DNA from: Thioclava nitratireducens | Lineage (GTDB): Bacteria; Pseudomonadota; Alphaproteobacteria; Rhodobacterales; Rhodobacteraceae | Direction of reading: 5' to 3' | Assembly (NCBI RefSeq): GCF_001940525.2 | Contig: NZ_CP019437.1 | Coordinates: 3,769,501-3,833,500 of the forward strand | Length of the DNA: 64,000 nucleotides | In this document: positions 35,347-45,550 of the stretch, piece by piece | Position numbering within the stretch: the stretch's first letter is position 1 | How the letters are laid out: each line of letters begins with the position of its first letter | Position numbers and translations under genes: made by a program | The notes under the pieces: model-generated | What the model was told of the DNA's origin: nothing | The model's database searches: none | The model's input: only the letters and a program-made list of their open reading frames with translations

Positions 35347-36222
35347 ATGGCGATCGAGAAAGTAGGCATCGTGGGCGCAGGGCAGATGGGCAACGGGATC
35401 GCCCATGTCTTCGCGCTGGCCGGATATGACGTTCTCCTGAACGACATCAGCGACGAGGCGCTGACGAAGGCGATCGCCACGATCACCAAGAACCTCGATC
35501 GGCAAGTATCGCGCGGGAAAATCTCGGAAGACGAGAAGAACACCGCGCTGAAGCGGATCACCACGACCACGAAACTGAGCGAACTGGGCCCGACCGATCT
35601 GGTGATCGAGGCCGCAACCGAGCGCGAGACCGTCAAGCAGGCGATCTTCGAAGACCTGCTGCCGCATCTCAAGCCGACGACGATCCTGACCTCGAACACC
35701 TCGTCGATCTCGATCACCCGGCTTGCCTCGCGCACCGACCGCCCCGAGAAGTTCATGGGCTTCCACTTCATGAACCCGGTGCCGGTGATGCAACTGGTCG
35801 AGCTGATCCGCGGCATCGCGACCGATCAGGAGACCTACAAGACGCTGCACGAGGTCGTCGAGAAACTCGGCAAGACCGCCGCGTCTGCCGAAGATTTCCC
35901 GGCCTTCATCGTGAACCGCATCCTGATGCCGATGATCAACGAGGCGGTCTATACGCTTTATGAAGGCGTGGGGAACGTGCGCTCGATCGACGAGTCGATG
36001 AAGCTCGGCGCGAACCATCCGATGGGGCCGCTGGAGCTGGCCGACTTCATCGGGCTCGACACCTGCCTCGCGATCATGAACGTGCTGCATGACGGGCTGG
36101 CCGATACCAAGTACCGCCCCTGCCCGCTTCTGACGAAATATGTCGAAGCCGGCTGGCTCGGCCGCAAGACCGGGCGCGGCTTCTACGACTATCGCGGCGA
36201 GGAGCCTGTGCCGACGCGCTGA
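35347..36222 (+). CDS. 3-hydroxybutyryl-CoA dehydrogenase
   Basis: The 291-residue protein has an N-terminal Rossmann domain ([20 protein letters not shown]) and the HCDH family sequence [20 protein letters not shown] and [20 protein letters not shown]. The C-terminal domain contains [20 protein letters not shown] and a [12 protein letters not shown] end. It interconverts acetoacetyl-CoA and (S)-3-hydroxybutyryl-CoA with NAD(P)H. ATG 35347 gives the standard N-terminus; the open frame starts 33 bases upstream. It could feed crotonyl-CoA formation for Ccr via a crotonase, or work in beta-oxidation. Its 3' flank carries a small repeat. Confidence 0.93.
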   Translation: MAIEKVGIVGAGQMGNGIAHVFALAGYDVLLNDISDEALTKAIATITKNLDRQVSRGKISEDEKNTALKRITTTTKLSELGPTDLVIEAATERETVKQAIFEDLLPHLKPTTILTSNTSSISITRLASRTDRPEKFMGFHFMNPVPVMQLVELIRGIATDQETYKTLHEVVEKLGKTAASAEDFPAFIVNRILMPMINEAVYTLYEGVGNVRSIDESMKLGANHPMGPLELADFIGLDTCLAIMNVLHDGLADTKYRPCPLLTKYVEAGWLGRKTGRGFYDYRGEEPVPTR

Positions 36223-36234
36223 ACCGATGGGGTT

Positions 36235-36300
36235 GAGGGGCGCTGCCCCTCGCTCGCGACTTTGTCGCTCCCCCCGGGATATTTAGGGCAGCTGGAAAGC
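36235..36300 (+). repeat. Mini-hairpin plus GGGATATTT-type intergenic repeat, copy 3
   Basis: GAGGGGC-GCT-GCCCCTC (36235-36251) is followed by a segment ending CCCCCGGGATATTTAGGGCA, matching the small-repeat family at 9938, 11588 and 47966. The hairpin may act as a weak terminator for the dehydrogenase gene. The rest of this 270-base gap, to 36492, shows nothing else. Confidence 0.6.
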
Positions 36301-36492
36301 CGCTCAGGCTTTCTTTACCCAGCTCCACTTAAATGGTCTCGCGGAACAGGCGGGACGCCGATCCCCGCGCAGTTGAAAGCGCCAGGCTTGCCCTGACCTA
36401 AGAGGCATAGCCGGGCGTTCTTCTTTCCAATTGGGTCGAATATCCCGGGGAACGGCGGAACCGCGGGGACAGAGCCCTCGCCGTCAGCCGTC

Positions 36493-37353
36493 TTACAGCG
36501 CCAGGGTTTCCGCCCGCAGATCCGCAAGGAACTTGCGCGGGTTCTTCAGGGCCTCGGCAATCTCTTCGGGCCGCTTTGCCGGGCCAATCGCGGGGTTCTG
36601 CGGCTTGTTCAGCGCGCGTTTGATCTCGTACAGCAGAAGCCCCTGACGCACCGTCGCGCTCAGCTTGTTGGCGATCTGATAGGCGCGCGAATTCTGCCCC
36701 GGGAAGTGGATCGGCAGCACCGAGGCGTTCGACCGGGCGAGCATCTTCGCGGTGAAGGGATTCCATTCCTGCTCGATCACCGGGCCCATCAGCGTCTCGG
36801 AATGGGCAACCTGCCCCGCAGGGAACAGCACCACAACGCCACCGCGCTTGAGCTGCGCCATGCAGGCCGCGCGCATCTTGAGACTGTCTTCGCGGGCATT
36901 GGGCTCGTGCGGGAAGGGCACGGGCAGCATGTATTGCTCGACCTCGGGAATCCCGGTCAGCAGCGAGCGGGTAAGGATCAGGAAATCGTCGCGCACTTGG
37001 CCGATCAGGTAGGCCAGCACCATCCCGTCCACCAGCCCATGCGGGTGGTTGGCGACAACAACCAACGGCCCCTCTTTCGGGATATGGGCGATCTGTTCTG
37101 GTGGCGTCTTGACCTCGATCCCCATCACGTCGAGCGCTTGCGGCCAGAACTCGGCCCCGACCGGGGCGCCGCGTTTCTCGAACTTGCGGATCAGGTGCAG
37201 AAGCTGCGCCTTCGCCGTCATCCATTCCAGAGTGCGGATCGTGCCGACCTTGAACGGGTTGGAAAACGTTCCCGCATAGGACAGGCGACGCTTATCATAC
37301 GGCTTCGATACGGCTTGCGCGGCTTCGATTGCGATGTCGCTCTCTTGGTTCAT
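36493..37353 (-). CDS. Lysophospholipid acyltransferase family protein
   Basis: The 286-residue protein contains an acyltransferase motif (VVANHPHGLVDGMVLAYLI near residue 100) and PVPFPHEPNAREDSL and GGVVVLFPAGQVAHSE downstream. These correspond to the NHP...D, block II and FPxG-type regions of the PlsC/hemolysin group. It should acylate a lysophospholipid or lyso-ornithine lipid at the membrane. The precise acceptor cannot be deduced. ATG 37353 is preferred over the upstream 37389. It lies 32 bases after the HPr gene on the same strand and may be read with that operon. Confidence 0.83.
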   Translation of the reverse strand: MNQESDIAIEAAQAVSKPYDKRRLSYAGTFSNPFKVGTIRTLEWMTAKAQLLHLIRKFEKRGAPVGAEFWPQALDVMGIEVKTPPEQIAHIPKEGPLVVVANHPHGLVDGMVLAYLIGQVRDDFLILTRSLLTGIPEVEQYMLPVPFPHEPNAREDSLKMRAACMAQLKRGGVVVLFPAGQVAHSETLMGPVIEQEWNPFTAKMLARSNASVLPIHFPGQNSRAYQIANKLSATVRQGLLLYEIKRALNKPQNPAIGPAKRPEEIAEALKNPRKFLADLRAETLAL

Positions 37354-37385
37354 TGGTCGAACCCCCTCGCTGGGTGCGGAGCGCG

Positions 37386-37658
37386 TCACATACCTTCGCC
37401 GAATTTGTCGGCCACCAATGCCTGAAGCGCATCGGCGAGCTTTTCGGCTTCGGCCCCGCTTGTCGTCACTTCAATAGTGGTTCCACGCGAAGCTGCCAAC
37501 ATCAAAAGCCCCATGATCGAGTCGCCCGAGACCGACTGGCCGTCCTTCGCCACCGTGGCGCGGGCGTCGTGATCCTCGACAACCTCGACGAAACGGGCGG
37601 AGGCGCGCGCATGCAGGCCTTTCTCGTTCACGATCTCCAATTCGCGGGTCACGGACAT
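37386..37658 (-). CDS. ptsH: HPr family phosphocarrier protein
   Basis: The 90-residue protein has the phospho-acceptor histidine at residue 16 in KGLHARASARF. The regulatory serine region is GDSIMGLLMLAA with Ser47, the expected target of HprK, encoded four genes upstream. It overlaps the EIIA gene by 10 bases. No EI, EIIB or EIIC lies in the window, so this HPr most likely belongs to a regulatory phosphorelay rather than a sugar-transport PTS. EI (PtsP or PtsI) must be encoded elsewhere. Confidence 0.94.
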   Translation of the reverse strand: MSVTRELEIVNEKGLHARASARFVEVVEDHDARATVAKDGQSVSGDSIMGLLMLAASRGTTIEVTTSGAEAEKLADALQALVADKFGEGM

Positions 37659-38056
37659 TTCACCACTCCCGCTTGGGCGTTGTAACTGTTGATATATTTG
37701 CGCCCGGCATCGAGCGCGGCCTCGACCGCGGCATGCACGGCGAGGCTGCGCGATTTCGCCAGTTTGATCAGAAGCGGCAGGTTCGCGCCGTAGATGATTT
37801 CGCGGTCGCGCGCCTCGCAGGCCATCAGCGACAAGTTGGAGGGCGAGCCGCCGAACATGTCGGTCACAACCACGACACCTGTGCCGTCATCGACCGCATC
37901 GGCGGCGGCGCGAATCTCCGCCTGCTTGCCCGCGCGGTCGTGATCATCCTCGATCGTGATGGCACGAATGCCGCGCTGCGGGCCCACGACATGCTCTATA
38001 GCGGCGAGATATTCGCGCGCCAGACCACCATGTGCCACGATCACGATACCGATCAC
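37649..38056 (-). CDS. PTS fructose/mannose-type EIIA component (regulatory)
   Basis: The 135-residue protein has the EIIA-Man fold with active-site His9 in [14 protein letters not shown] and the conserved [14 protein letters not shown] region near residue 66. EIIB and EIIC partners are absent, a situation typical of Alphaproteobacteria, where this protein (ManX/EIIA-Ntr-like) acts as a phosphorylation-dependent regulator. Its start overlaps the rapZ stop by 4 bases, and it overlaps the HPr gene. Targets are not evident from the sequence. Confidence 0.92.
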   Translation of the reverse strand: MIGIVIVAHGGLAREYLAAIEHVVGPQRGIRAITIEDDHDRAGKQAEIRAAADAVDDGTGVVVVTDMFGGSPSNLSLMACEARDREIIYGANLPLLIKLAKSRSLAVHAAVEAALDAGRKYINSYNAQAGVVKCP

Positions 38057-38982
38057 GCGCCCGACCTCACCTTCGTTTCTTCGTTCTCGGCATGGCCGAG
38101 ACGCTCCAATTCCCTATGACGTTTAGACACGCGCCACCCTGCTTCCGCAAGCGCTTTGGCGATGCTCTCGGTCATTGCGACCGAGCGGTGTTGCCCCCCG
38201 GTACACCCGAAGCCGACCGAGAGATAGGCCTTGCCCTCCGCGACATAGGCGGGGAGCAGGAACAGAAGCAGATCGAGAACGCGCTGGTGGAACTCGGCAA
38301 AGCGGGGATCGGCGGCGACATACTCCGCGACCGCCGCGTCGCGCCCGTCGCGCGCACGCAACCCCGGTTCCCAATGGGGATTGGCGAGGAAGCGGCAATC
38401 GAACATCAGATCGAGCCCGCGCTGCACCCCGCGCTTATAGCTGAAGGAATTCACTGTGACCGAGAGCGGCTCGGTGCGGCCCGTGTCGAAGAAACGCCCG
38501 ACCTCGGCGCGCAGATCATGCGGGCTCATCTCGGAGGTATCGATCAGGACATCGGCGCGCATCCGGATCGGCGAGAGAAGATCCATCTCCTGCGCGATAC
38601 CGGCGCCGGGGTCTTCCACGGGCGAAAGCGGATGACGGCGGCGGGTCTCCGAATAGCGCCGTTCGAGCACCTCGGGACGCGCGTCGAGATAGAGCAAGTC
38701 GAGATCCAGATCCGGCCGTTTGGTCAGCATATCGACCAGTTCGATCAGCGCCGCAGCCGAGAAATCGCGCCCGCGCACATCGACGCCAAGCGCGACCGGG
38801 CCGGTCAGATGGCCCTTGAGAAGGCGCGGTACGAGATTCAGCGGCAGGTTGACGATCGGCTCGTAGCCCAGGTCTTCGAGGGCGCCGATTGCGGTGGTGC
38901 GGCCCGCACCTGAGGGGCCGGTCACCAGCACGACGCGCTGGCCAGCCTGTGCCCATACCGGATCGGATCGGGTCACGCCCAT
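38053..38982 (-). CDS. rapZ: RapZ/YvcJ family nucleotide-binding protein
   Basis: The 309-residue protein has an N-terminal P-loop ([20 protein letters not shown]), [31 protein letters not shown] near residue 100, and the C-terminal RapZ region [14 protein letters not shown] ([17 protein letters not shown]). The Walker A lysine is replaced by Arg, so nucleotide binding may differ from E. coli RapZ. The start at 38982 is preferred because AAGGGGG precedes it; 39000 lacks a ribosome site and would overlap hprK more. RapZ binds RNA and adapts RNase E in enterobacteria; in Alphaproteobacteria the role is less clear. Confidence 0.9.
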   Translation of the reverse strand: MGVTRSDPVWAQAGQRVVLVTGPSGAGRTTAIGALEDLGYEPIVNLPLNLVPRLLKGHLTGPVALGVDVRGRDFSAAALIELVDMLTKRPDLDLDLLYLDARPEVLERRYSETRRRHPLSPVEDPGAGIAQEMDLLSPIRMRADVLIDTSEMSPHDLRAEVGRFFDTGRTEPLSVTVNSFSYKRGVQRGLDLMFDCRFLANPHWEPGLRARDGRDAAVAEYVAADPRFAEFHQRVLDLLLFLLPAYVAEGKAYLSVGFGCTGGQHRSVAMTESIAKALAEAGWRVSKRHRELERLGHAENEETKVRSGA

Positions 38983-39410
38983 CGGCCCCCTTTCAGCCAT
39001 TGCAGGATTGCCACATCAAGATGACGATGCTGCACGCGCAGCACAAGGGGCAGACTGACCCCCAACATACTGTCTTTTCGACAGGTTGGGAGGCGCGCGG
39101 TCTCTTCCCGGTCGAGGTCGACGAGCAGGATGATGCGGGCATGCGACAGGGGATCGGCCCTCAGGATACCGACGCCGCGCGCCTCAATCCGGCCCGCGAT
39201 CATCTCCGGCGCGCTGGCGATCAGCTCCCCGTTCTCGGCCCGCAGGTCAACCCGGTCATCGGCTACGAGCGACGCCCCCAGCGCCATCAACCGCAGCGCG
39301 AGGAGAGACTTGCCGCTGCCCGACGCGCCGCGAATAAGAACGCCGCGCTCGGGGTCGAGCGCGACGGCACTGGCATGGAGATTGGTCGAGAGGTCGTCCG
39401 ACCCGGTCAT
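38973..39410 (-). CDS. hprK: HPr kinase/phosphorylase, short alphaproteobacterial form
   Basis: The 145-residue protein contains only the catalytic domain: Walker [17 protein letters not shown] near residue 30, followed by [14 protein letters not shown] and [12 protein letters not shown], the HprK signature. Firmicute HprK is about 310 residues with an additional N-terminal domain, absent here as in other Alphaproteobacteria. It phosphorylates the HPr regulatory serine (Ser47 of the nearby HPr). It starts directly after the chvG stop and overlaps rapZ by 10 bases. Confidence 0.92.
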   Translation of the reverse strand: MTGSDDLSTNLHASAVALDPERGVLIRGASGSGKSLLALRLMALGASLVADDRVDLRAENGELIASAPEMIAGRIEARGVGILRADPLSHARIILLVDLDREETARLPTCRKDSMLGVSLPLVLRVQHRHLDVAILQWLKGGRWA

Positions 39411-41159
39411 TCAGCTTACCGGCAGGCCCACGACGAAACGCGCGCCCAGAGGATCGGAGGTCCGGTCGGCATCAGTCGGGCGGATATTCTCGGCCCAGAT
39501 CACGCCGCCATGCGCTTCGACGATCTGCTTGGAGATCGCAAGGCCGAGACCTGAATGGTCGCCGAACTGCCCCTCGGGACGTTCCGAGTAGAAGCGCTTG
39601 AACACTTTGGTGAGCGCCTCTTCGGGAATGCCCGGCCCGGTATCCTCGACCACGACCAGCACGCGGTTGTCGCGCTGGCGTGCCCAGACCCGCACCGCGT
39701 CCCCCTCTTCGCAGAACGAGGTCGCGTTGGTGATCAGGTTCACGAAGACCTGGGCCAGACGCGCTTCCAGCCCCGAGATGATCACGGACTGCAACGGCAG
39801 ATCGGTGATGAAGTCGACACCCTTCTCGCGCGCCTGCTGACCGAGGAACTCGCTGAGGTTCGACACCATCTTGATCAGGTCGAACTGCTCTTCCTCTTCC
39901 TTCACCAGCTCGGAATCGAGCCGCGACGCATTGGAGATGTCACTCACCAGACGATCCAGTCTGCGCACGTCGTGATCGATGACTTCGAGAAGACGCGTGC
40001 GCTGTTCGTCCTTCTTGACCATATGCAGCGAGGCCACGGCAGAGCGCAGGCTGGCCAGGGGATTCTTGATTTCATGGGCGACGTCGGCGGCGAATTGTTC
40101 GTTCGCGTCGATGCGTTCGTAAAGCGCGCCGACCATGCCGCGCATCGCGCCCGACAGCCGCCCGATCTCGTCGGGTCGGGCGGTGAGGTCGGGGATGCGC
40201 ACCCGGGCGGGCGCCATCTTGCGCGCATTCTTGTCGCGCCCGATTTCGGCCGCCGCCGCGAGATCGGAGAGCGGATTTGCGATGGTTGAGGCCAGCACCA
40301 GCGACAGGCCGATCGAGACGATGATCGCGATCACGAACATCTGCAGCACCTGCTCGCGCTCGACGCGGACCAGCGCATCGATCTGCCCCGCGACCGAGAT
40401 CAGCCCCACGACGCCAACGACGCGATCCCCCTGCCGGATCGGCGTGGCGACGGCGAATATTGTCGAGCCCGCCGCGTTCTTCTGCGACGAGATCTTCGTG
40501 CGCCCTTCCAGCGCGGAGGGCACCAGATCGCGCACCATATCGAGCGCGCTATCGGCTGCGGTGCCGCCGCCCCGCTCGAACAGGCCGGCGACCGAGTCCC
40601 AGATCTGGCCCAGAAAATCGCTGAGCACGGTCGAGCGTTTGTCGAAATTGAGCCCATCGACCTCTTCGACCGGCGCGCGGTCGCCCGTGGTCGTAGTGCC
40701 GAGCAATGCAGCACTTGGGTCGAACAGGTAGAGATCGGCGCCCTCGGGCAGCTCCATCCCGCGGATCGTCGCAAGCGGATCGAGCCCGTCGCCCGCCGCC
40801 AGATTGACCGGAGCACCCGCGGGCAGCTGCGCCTCGAACACGTCGGCAGCCAGTTGCGCCTCGTTCACGAGCCCGCTTTCGCGTTGCAGCACGAGGCTGT
40901 CGCGAAACGGATTGAGGTAAAGCACGCCTGTCACCAGCACGATCATCGCCAACAGGTTGAAGGTGATGATCTTGCGCGCCAGCGGCGAGCGGTTGAGCGA
41001 GAACATGGACCGCCGCGCCCGCCCCTTGCGCAGATCGTCATCGACGATATCGGCTGGGCCGACCCAATCCTCGCCGAGCACGACATCCGTTTCCGGCGCG
41101 CGACGGGCGAAGTTTGAGGAGCGCTTTCGAGCCAATCCGATCTTCCCGGCAATACTCAT
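39411..41159 (-). CDS. chvG: ChvG-type sensor histidine kinase
   Basis: The 582-residue kinase has a cytoplasmic N-terminus, a first helix near residues 65-85 (IITFNLLAMIVLVTGVLYLN), a periplasmic stimulus-sensing domain of about 230 residues and a second helix (LQMFVIAIIVSIGLSLVLAS). HAMP, the H-box (FAADVAHEIKNPLASL), N-box (NLITNATSF), DTGPGIPEEAL and HSGLGLAISKQIVEAHGG follow. It matches ChvG/ExoS, which senses acid or envelope conditions and phosphorylates ChvI, encoded 10 bases upstream. ATG 41159 is chosen; the longer frame is unrelated to the family. Gene order with hprK and pckA is conserved in Alphaproteobacteria. Confidence 0.94.
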   Translation of the reverse strand: MSIAGKIGLARKRSSNFARRAPETDVVLGEDWVGPADIVDDDLRKGRARRSMFSLNRSPLARKIITFNLLAMIVLVTGVLYLNPFRDSLVLQRESGLVNEAQLAADVFEAQLPAGAPVNLAAGDGLDPLATIRGMELPEGADLYLFDPSAALLGTTTTGDRAPVEEVDGLNFDKRSTVLSDFLGQIWDSVAGLFERGGGTAADSALDMVRDLVPSALEGRTKISSQKNAAGSTIFAVATPIRQGDRVVGVVGLISVAGQIDALVRVEREQVLQMFVIAIIVSIGLSLVLASTIANPLSDLAAAAEIGRDKNARKMAPARVRIPDLTARPDEIGRLSGAMRGMVGALYERIDANEQFAADVAHEIKNPLASLRSAVASLHMVKKDEQRTRLLEVIDHDVRRLDRLVSDISNASRLDSELVKEEEEQFDLIKMVSNLSEFLGQQAREKGVDFITDLPLQSVIISGLEARLAQVFVNLITNATSFCEEGDAVRVWARQRDNRVLVVVEDTGPGIPEEALTKVFKRFYSERPEGQFGDHSGLGLAISKQIVEAHGGVIWAENIRPTDADRTSDPLGARFVVGLPVS

Positions 41160-41169
41160 CGACGTGGGA

Positions 41170-41871
41170 TCACTCTTCGTTATACCGGTACCCGATGCCG
41201 TAGAGTGTCTCGATCGCCGAGAAATCATCGTCGACGCTGCGCATCTTCTTGCGCAGGCGCTTGATGTGGCTGTCGATCGTGCGGTCGTCGACATAGACCT
41301 GATCGTCGTAGGCCACGTCCATAAGCTGATCGCGCGACTTCACGAAACCGGGCCGTTGGGCCAACGCCTGAAGCAGCAGGAATTCGGTCACGGTCAGCGT
41401 GACATCCTTGCCCTTCCAGGTCACCGCGTGGCGCAGCGGATCCATCTCGAGCGAGCCGCGCACCATCACCTTGGTGTCTTCGGTCGAGGCGACCTCGCCG
41501 GTCGAGATCGCTTCCTGCCGGCGCAGCAGCGCGCGGATGCGTTCGACCAGAAGACGCTGCGAGAACGGCTTCTTGACGTAGTCGTCCGCCCCCATGCGAA
41601 GACCAAGAACCTCGTCGATCTCATCGTCCTTGGAGGTCAGAAAGATCACCGGCATCGCGGTCTTCTGCCGGAGCCGCTGAAGCAGCTCCATGCCGTCCAT
41701 CCGCGGCATCTTTATATCCAGAACCGCCATGTCGGGGAGGCGTTTGGTAAACGCGTCGAATGCAGCCTGTCCATCGTTATACGTTTCGACATCGTAACCT
41801 TCCGCCTCGAGCGTCATCGAGACCGAGGTCAGAATATTGCGGTCGTCATCGACCAGCGCGATTCTCGACAT
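41170..41871 (-). CDS. chvI: ChvI-type response regulator
   Basis: The 233-residue OmpR-family regulator starts [20 protein letters not shown], has the phosphoryl Asp in [13 protein letters not shown] (residue 52) and Lys in [10 protein letters not shown]. It has a winged helix ([38 protein letters not shown]). The sequence is close to ChvI of rhizobia. It is divergent from pckA across a 366-base region full of direct repeats, the expected binding format for this regulator class. ChvGI controls central carbon and envelope genes in related bacteria. Confidence 0.95.
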   Translation of the reverse strand: MSRIALVDDDRNILTSVSMTLEAEGYDVETYNDGQAAFDAFTKRLPDMAVLDIKMPRMDGMELLQRLRQKTAMPVIFLTSKDDEIDEVLGLRMGADDYVKKPFSQRLLVERIRALLRRQEAISTGEVASTEDTKVMVRGSLEMDPLRHAVTWKGKDVTLTVTEFLLLQALAQRPGFVKSRDQLMDVAYDDQVYVDDRTIDSHIKRLRKKMRSVDDDFSAIETLYGIGYRYNEE

Positions 41872-42237
41872 GTCGGAATACCCCTTCACTGCTACTTTAT
41901 AGTTATTACGCACTTATTCCGCGTTTACGCACATATTCCGCGTTCACTGCCTTCAAATCAACAAAAAGCTGCGAATCACCAAGTTTTCGCGAATCAATAG
42001 AGCCAGAATTTCCCAACCTTTGACTAATTTGCCTCACCTTTCCGCGACATTTCGCCGTGATTGCGCTAAACTTCCGGATGGTTGCGCTAACTGCACCCTA
42101 CCATTCTGTTCCATTGCAAAAATGTCATGCTATAGGCGATCCATCCGGGTAAGATTGTTGCTTGGATCGGCGCTTCGAGGCCCCGACGCGCCGGGAATAA
42201 CCCTGTGAACGCCGCGCGACGGCATCGGGAGCATCAG
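41872..42237. promoter_or_regulatory. Repeat-rich divergent regulatory region between chvI and pckA
   Basis: This 366-base gap is AT-richer than its surroundings and contains three different direct-repeat pairs. The first is a 19-bp unit in tandem, ACGCAC[T/A]TATTCCGCGTT, starting at 41908 and 41927. The second is GCGAATCA at 41971 and 41989, 18 bases apart. The third is TTGCGCTAA at 42061 and 42082, 21 bases apart. Spacing near two helical turns fits tandem binding of OmpR-type dimers such as ChvI. No gene is visible in the gap. Confidence 0.6.
41908..41945. repeat. 19-bp tandem direct repeat upstream of chvI
   Basis: Two adjacent copies of ACGCAC[T/A]TATTCCGCGTT[T/C] start 19 bases apart and differ at two positions. 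They lie 37-74 bases before the chvI start codon, where autoregulation by ChvI would act. Confidence 0.65.
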
Positions 42238-43836
<1,599 letters not shown>

Positions 43837-43869
43837 TGCGCTGAACCGGGAACACGAAATATTTAAAGG

Positions 43870-43894
43870 GGCCGGCGATCACGCCGGCCTTTTT
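43870..43894 (+). terminator. Terminator of pckA
   Basis: GGCCGGCG-ATCA-CGCCGGCC forms a perfect 8-bp stem followed by TTTTT. Confidence 0.92.
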
Positions 43895-43935
43895 CATGCG
43901 CGAAGCCCACTTTCCTAAACCCTTGAACCGCCTAC

Positions 43936-45546
43936 ATGATGCCAGCCATGAAACTGGAACTGCTTCATATTCTGGGCTTCGCCCTGCTCGCTGGCCTCAT
44001 CGCCCTGGCCGGCCTGACTCTGATCGTCGCGAGGCTGTCGCATCGGCGACCGAAAGGGCCCTTCCCCGAGTCGAAGATGCAGGTCGCCCCCGAAACCGGC
44101 CGCTTTGCCACCGCGCTGCAGGACCGGCTTGCGGGGCTCGAAACGAAAAACGCGGTCCAGCTGCTCGCCGATCCGCTCGATGCGCTTGCGGCGCGACTGG
44201 AACTCATCGAAGCGGCGGAGGTCTCTCTCGATCTGCAATATTACATTTGGCAGAACGATACTGCGGGCGCGATCATGCTCGGCGCGCTGCGCAGGGCGGC
44301 CGGACGCGGGGTCCATGTCCGGCTTCTGATCGACGACAACGGCACCGCCGGGATGGACCGTACGCTGGCCGCGCTCGACGAATTGCCCAATGTCGAGGTG
44401 CGCCTCTTCAACCCCTTCCCGATCCGGACCGCGCGGGTTCTCGGCTACCTGTCCGATTTTCGTCGTCTGAACCGCCGGATGCACAACAAGGCGATGATCG
44501 CGGATGGAAGGATGGCGATCCTCGGCGGGCGCAATATCGGCGACGACTACTTCAACAGCCTCTCCGAGAGCGGGCTCTACATGGATCTCGACGTCGCCGT
44601 CGCAGGGCCCGTTCTAGCGCAGATCGGAAAGCAGTTCGACCTTTACTGGAACGCCCCGCCCGCGATCCCGGCGGAGAAAATGCTGGGTGGCTGCAAGGCA
44701 GCGGAAGCCGAAGACATCATCAAGGATGAGGAGGTTCGTCTCTCCGAGCCAGAGGCGAAGCGCTATGCCGCGGACCTGCGGCATCCCGACCGGCTCTCGC
44801 GGCTGCTGTCGGGCAAGGCGCCCGTGATCTTCGCCGAGGCGCAGCTGATCTACGACCACCCGTCGAAGATTCACGGGCTTTTGCAGGGGCGCAAGCTGCT
44901 CTGGCAATATCTGGTGCGTGCCCTCGGCCAGCCGCTGCAGGAACTGGTGCTGATCACGCCCTATCTCGTGCCGACGCGGACCGGCGTGCGCTATCTAAAG
45001 CGGATCGCGAAATCGGGGGCGAAGATCAAGGTGCTGACGAACTCCTATGCCGCGACCGATGTGGCGCTCGTGCATTCGGGCTATGCCCATCGCCGCAAAG
45101 GGTTGTTGCGCGCCGGGATCGAGCTTTACGAATACGCCGCCGATGCCGAAGATCGCCGCCCGAACGAGCGTAACCGGCGCGAACGGCTGCTTGGCTCCGA
45201 CATTCGCGGCACCTCGCCGTTTTCGCGCAACAAGCTGCACGCCAAGGTCTTCGCGGTGGATCGCGCGCGGGTTTTCATCGGCTCGTTCAATTTCGATCCG
45301 CGCTCGATGCGGTTGAATACCGAGTTGGGGATCGTGATCGCTGCGCCCGAGATCGCGAGCGAGATCTCCGAGACGTTCAAGGAGTTCATCCCCACCCGCG
45401 CATGGCGGCTGCGCCTGACCCGTGCGCAGCAATTGCGCTGGTCGCGGCCCGGTCACGGCGTCCGCAAGCGCGAGCCGGGCGTGCCCTTCTCGCATCGCAT
45501 CTTCCTGTGGGTGGCGCAGCGTCTGCCGATCGAGTGGATGCTCTAA
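43936..45546 (+). CDS. Phospholipase D family protein, cardiolipin synthase C-like
   Basis: The 536-residue protein has an N-terminal membrane helix (LLHILGFALLAGLIALAGLT) and two HKD motifs: MHNKAMIADGRMAILGGRN near residue 179 and LHAKVFAVDRARVFIGSFN near 434. The layout and YYIWQNDTAG in the first half match ClsC/YmdC-type enzymes, which make cardiolipin from phosphatidylglycerol and phosphatidylethanolamine. Several start codons (43936, 43939, 43948) are possible and none has a clear ribosome site. It is convergent with rnr, with only 4 bases between stops. Confidence 0.88.
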   Translation: MMPAMKLELLHILGFALLAGLIALAGLTLIVARLSHRRPKGPFPESKMQVAPETGRFATALQDRLAGLETKNAVQLLADPLDALAARLELIEAAEVSLDLQYYIWQNDTAGAIMLGALRRAAGRGVHVRLLIDDNGTAGMDRTLAALDELPNVEVRLFNPFPIRTARVLGYLSDFRRLNRRMHNKAMIADGRMAILGGRNIGDDYFNSLSESGLYMDLDVAVAGPVLAQIGKQFDLYWNAPPAIPAEKMLGGCKAAEAEDIIKDEEVRLSEPEAKRYAADLRHPDRLSRLLSGKAPVIFAEAQLIYDHPSKIHGLLQGRKLLWQYLVRALGQPLQELVLITPYLVPTRTGVRYLKRIAKSGAKIKVLTNSYAATDVALVHSGYAHRRKGLLRAGIELYEYAADAEDRRPNERNRRERLLGSDIRGTSPFSRNKLHAKVFAVDRARVFIGSFNFDPRSMRLNTELGIVIAAPEIASEISETFKEFIPTRAWRLRLTRAQQLRWSRPGHGVRKREPGVPFSHRIFLWVAQRLPIEWML

Positions 45547-45550
45547 GGCC

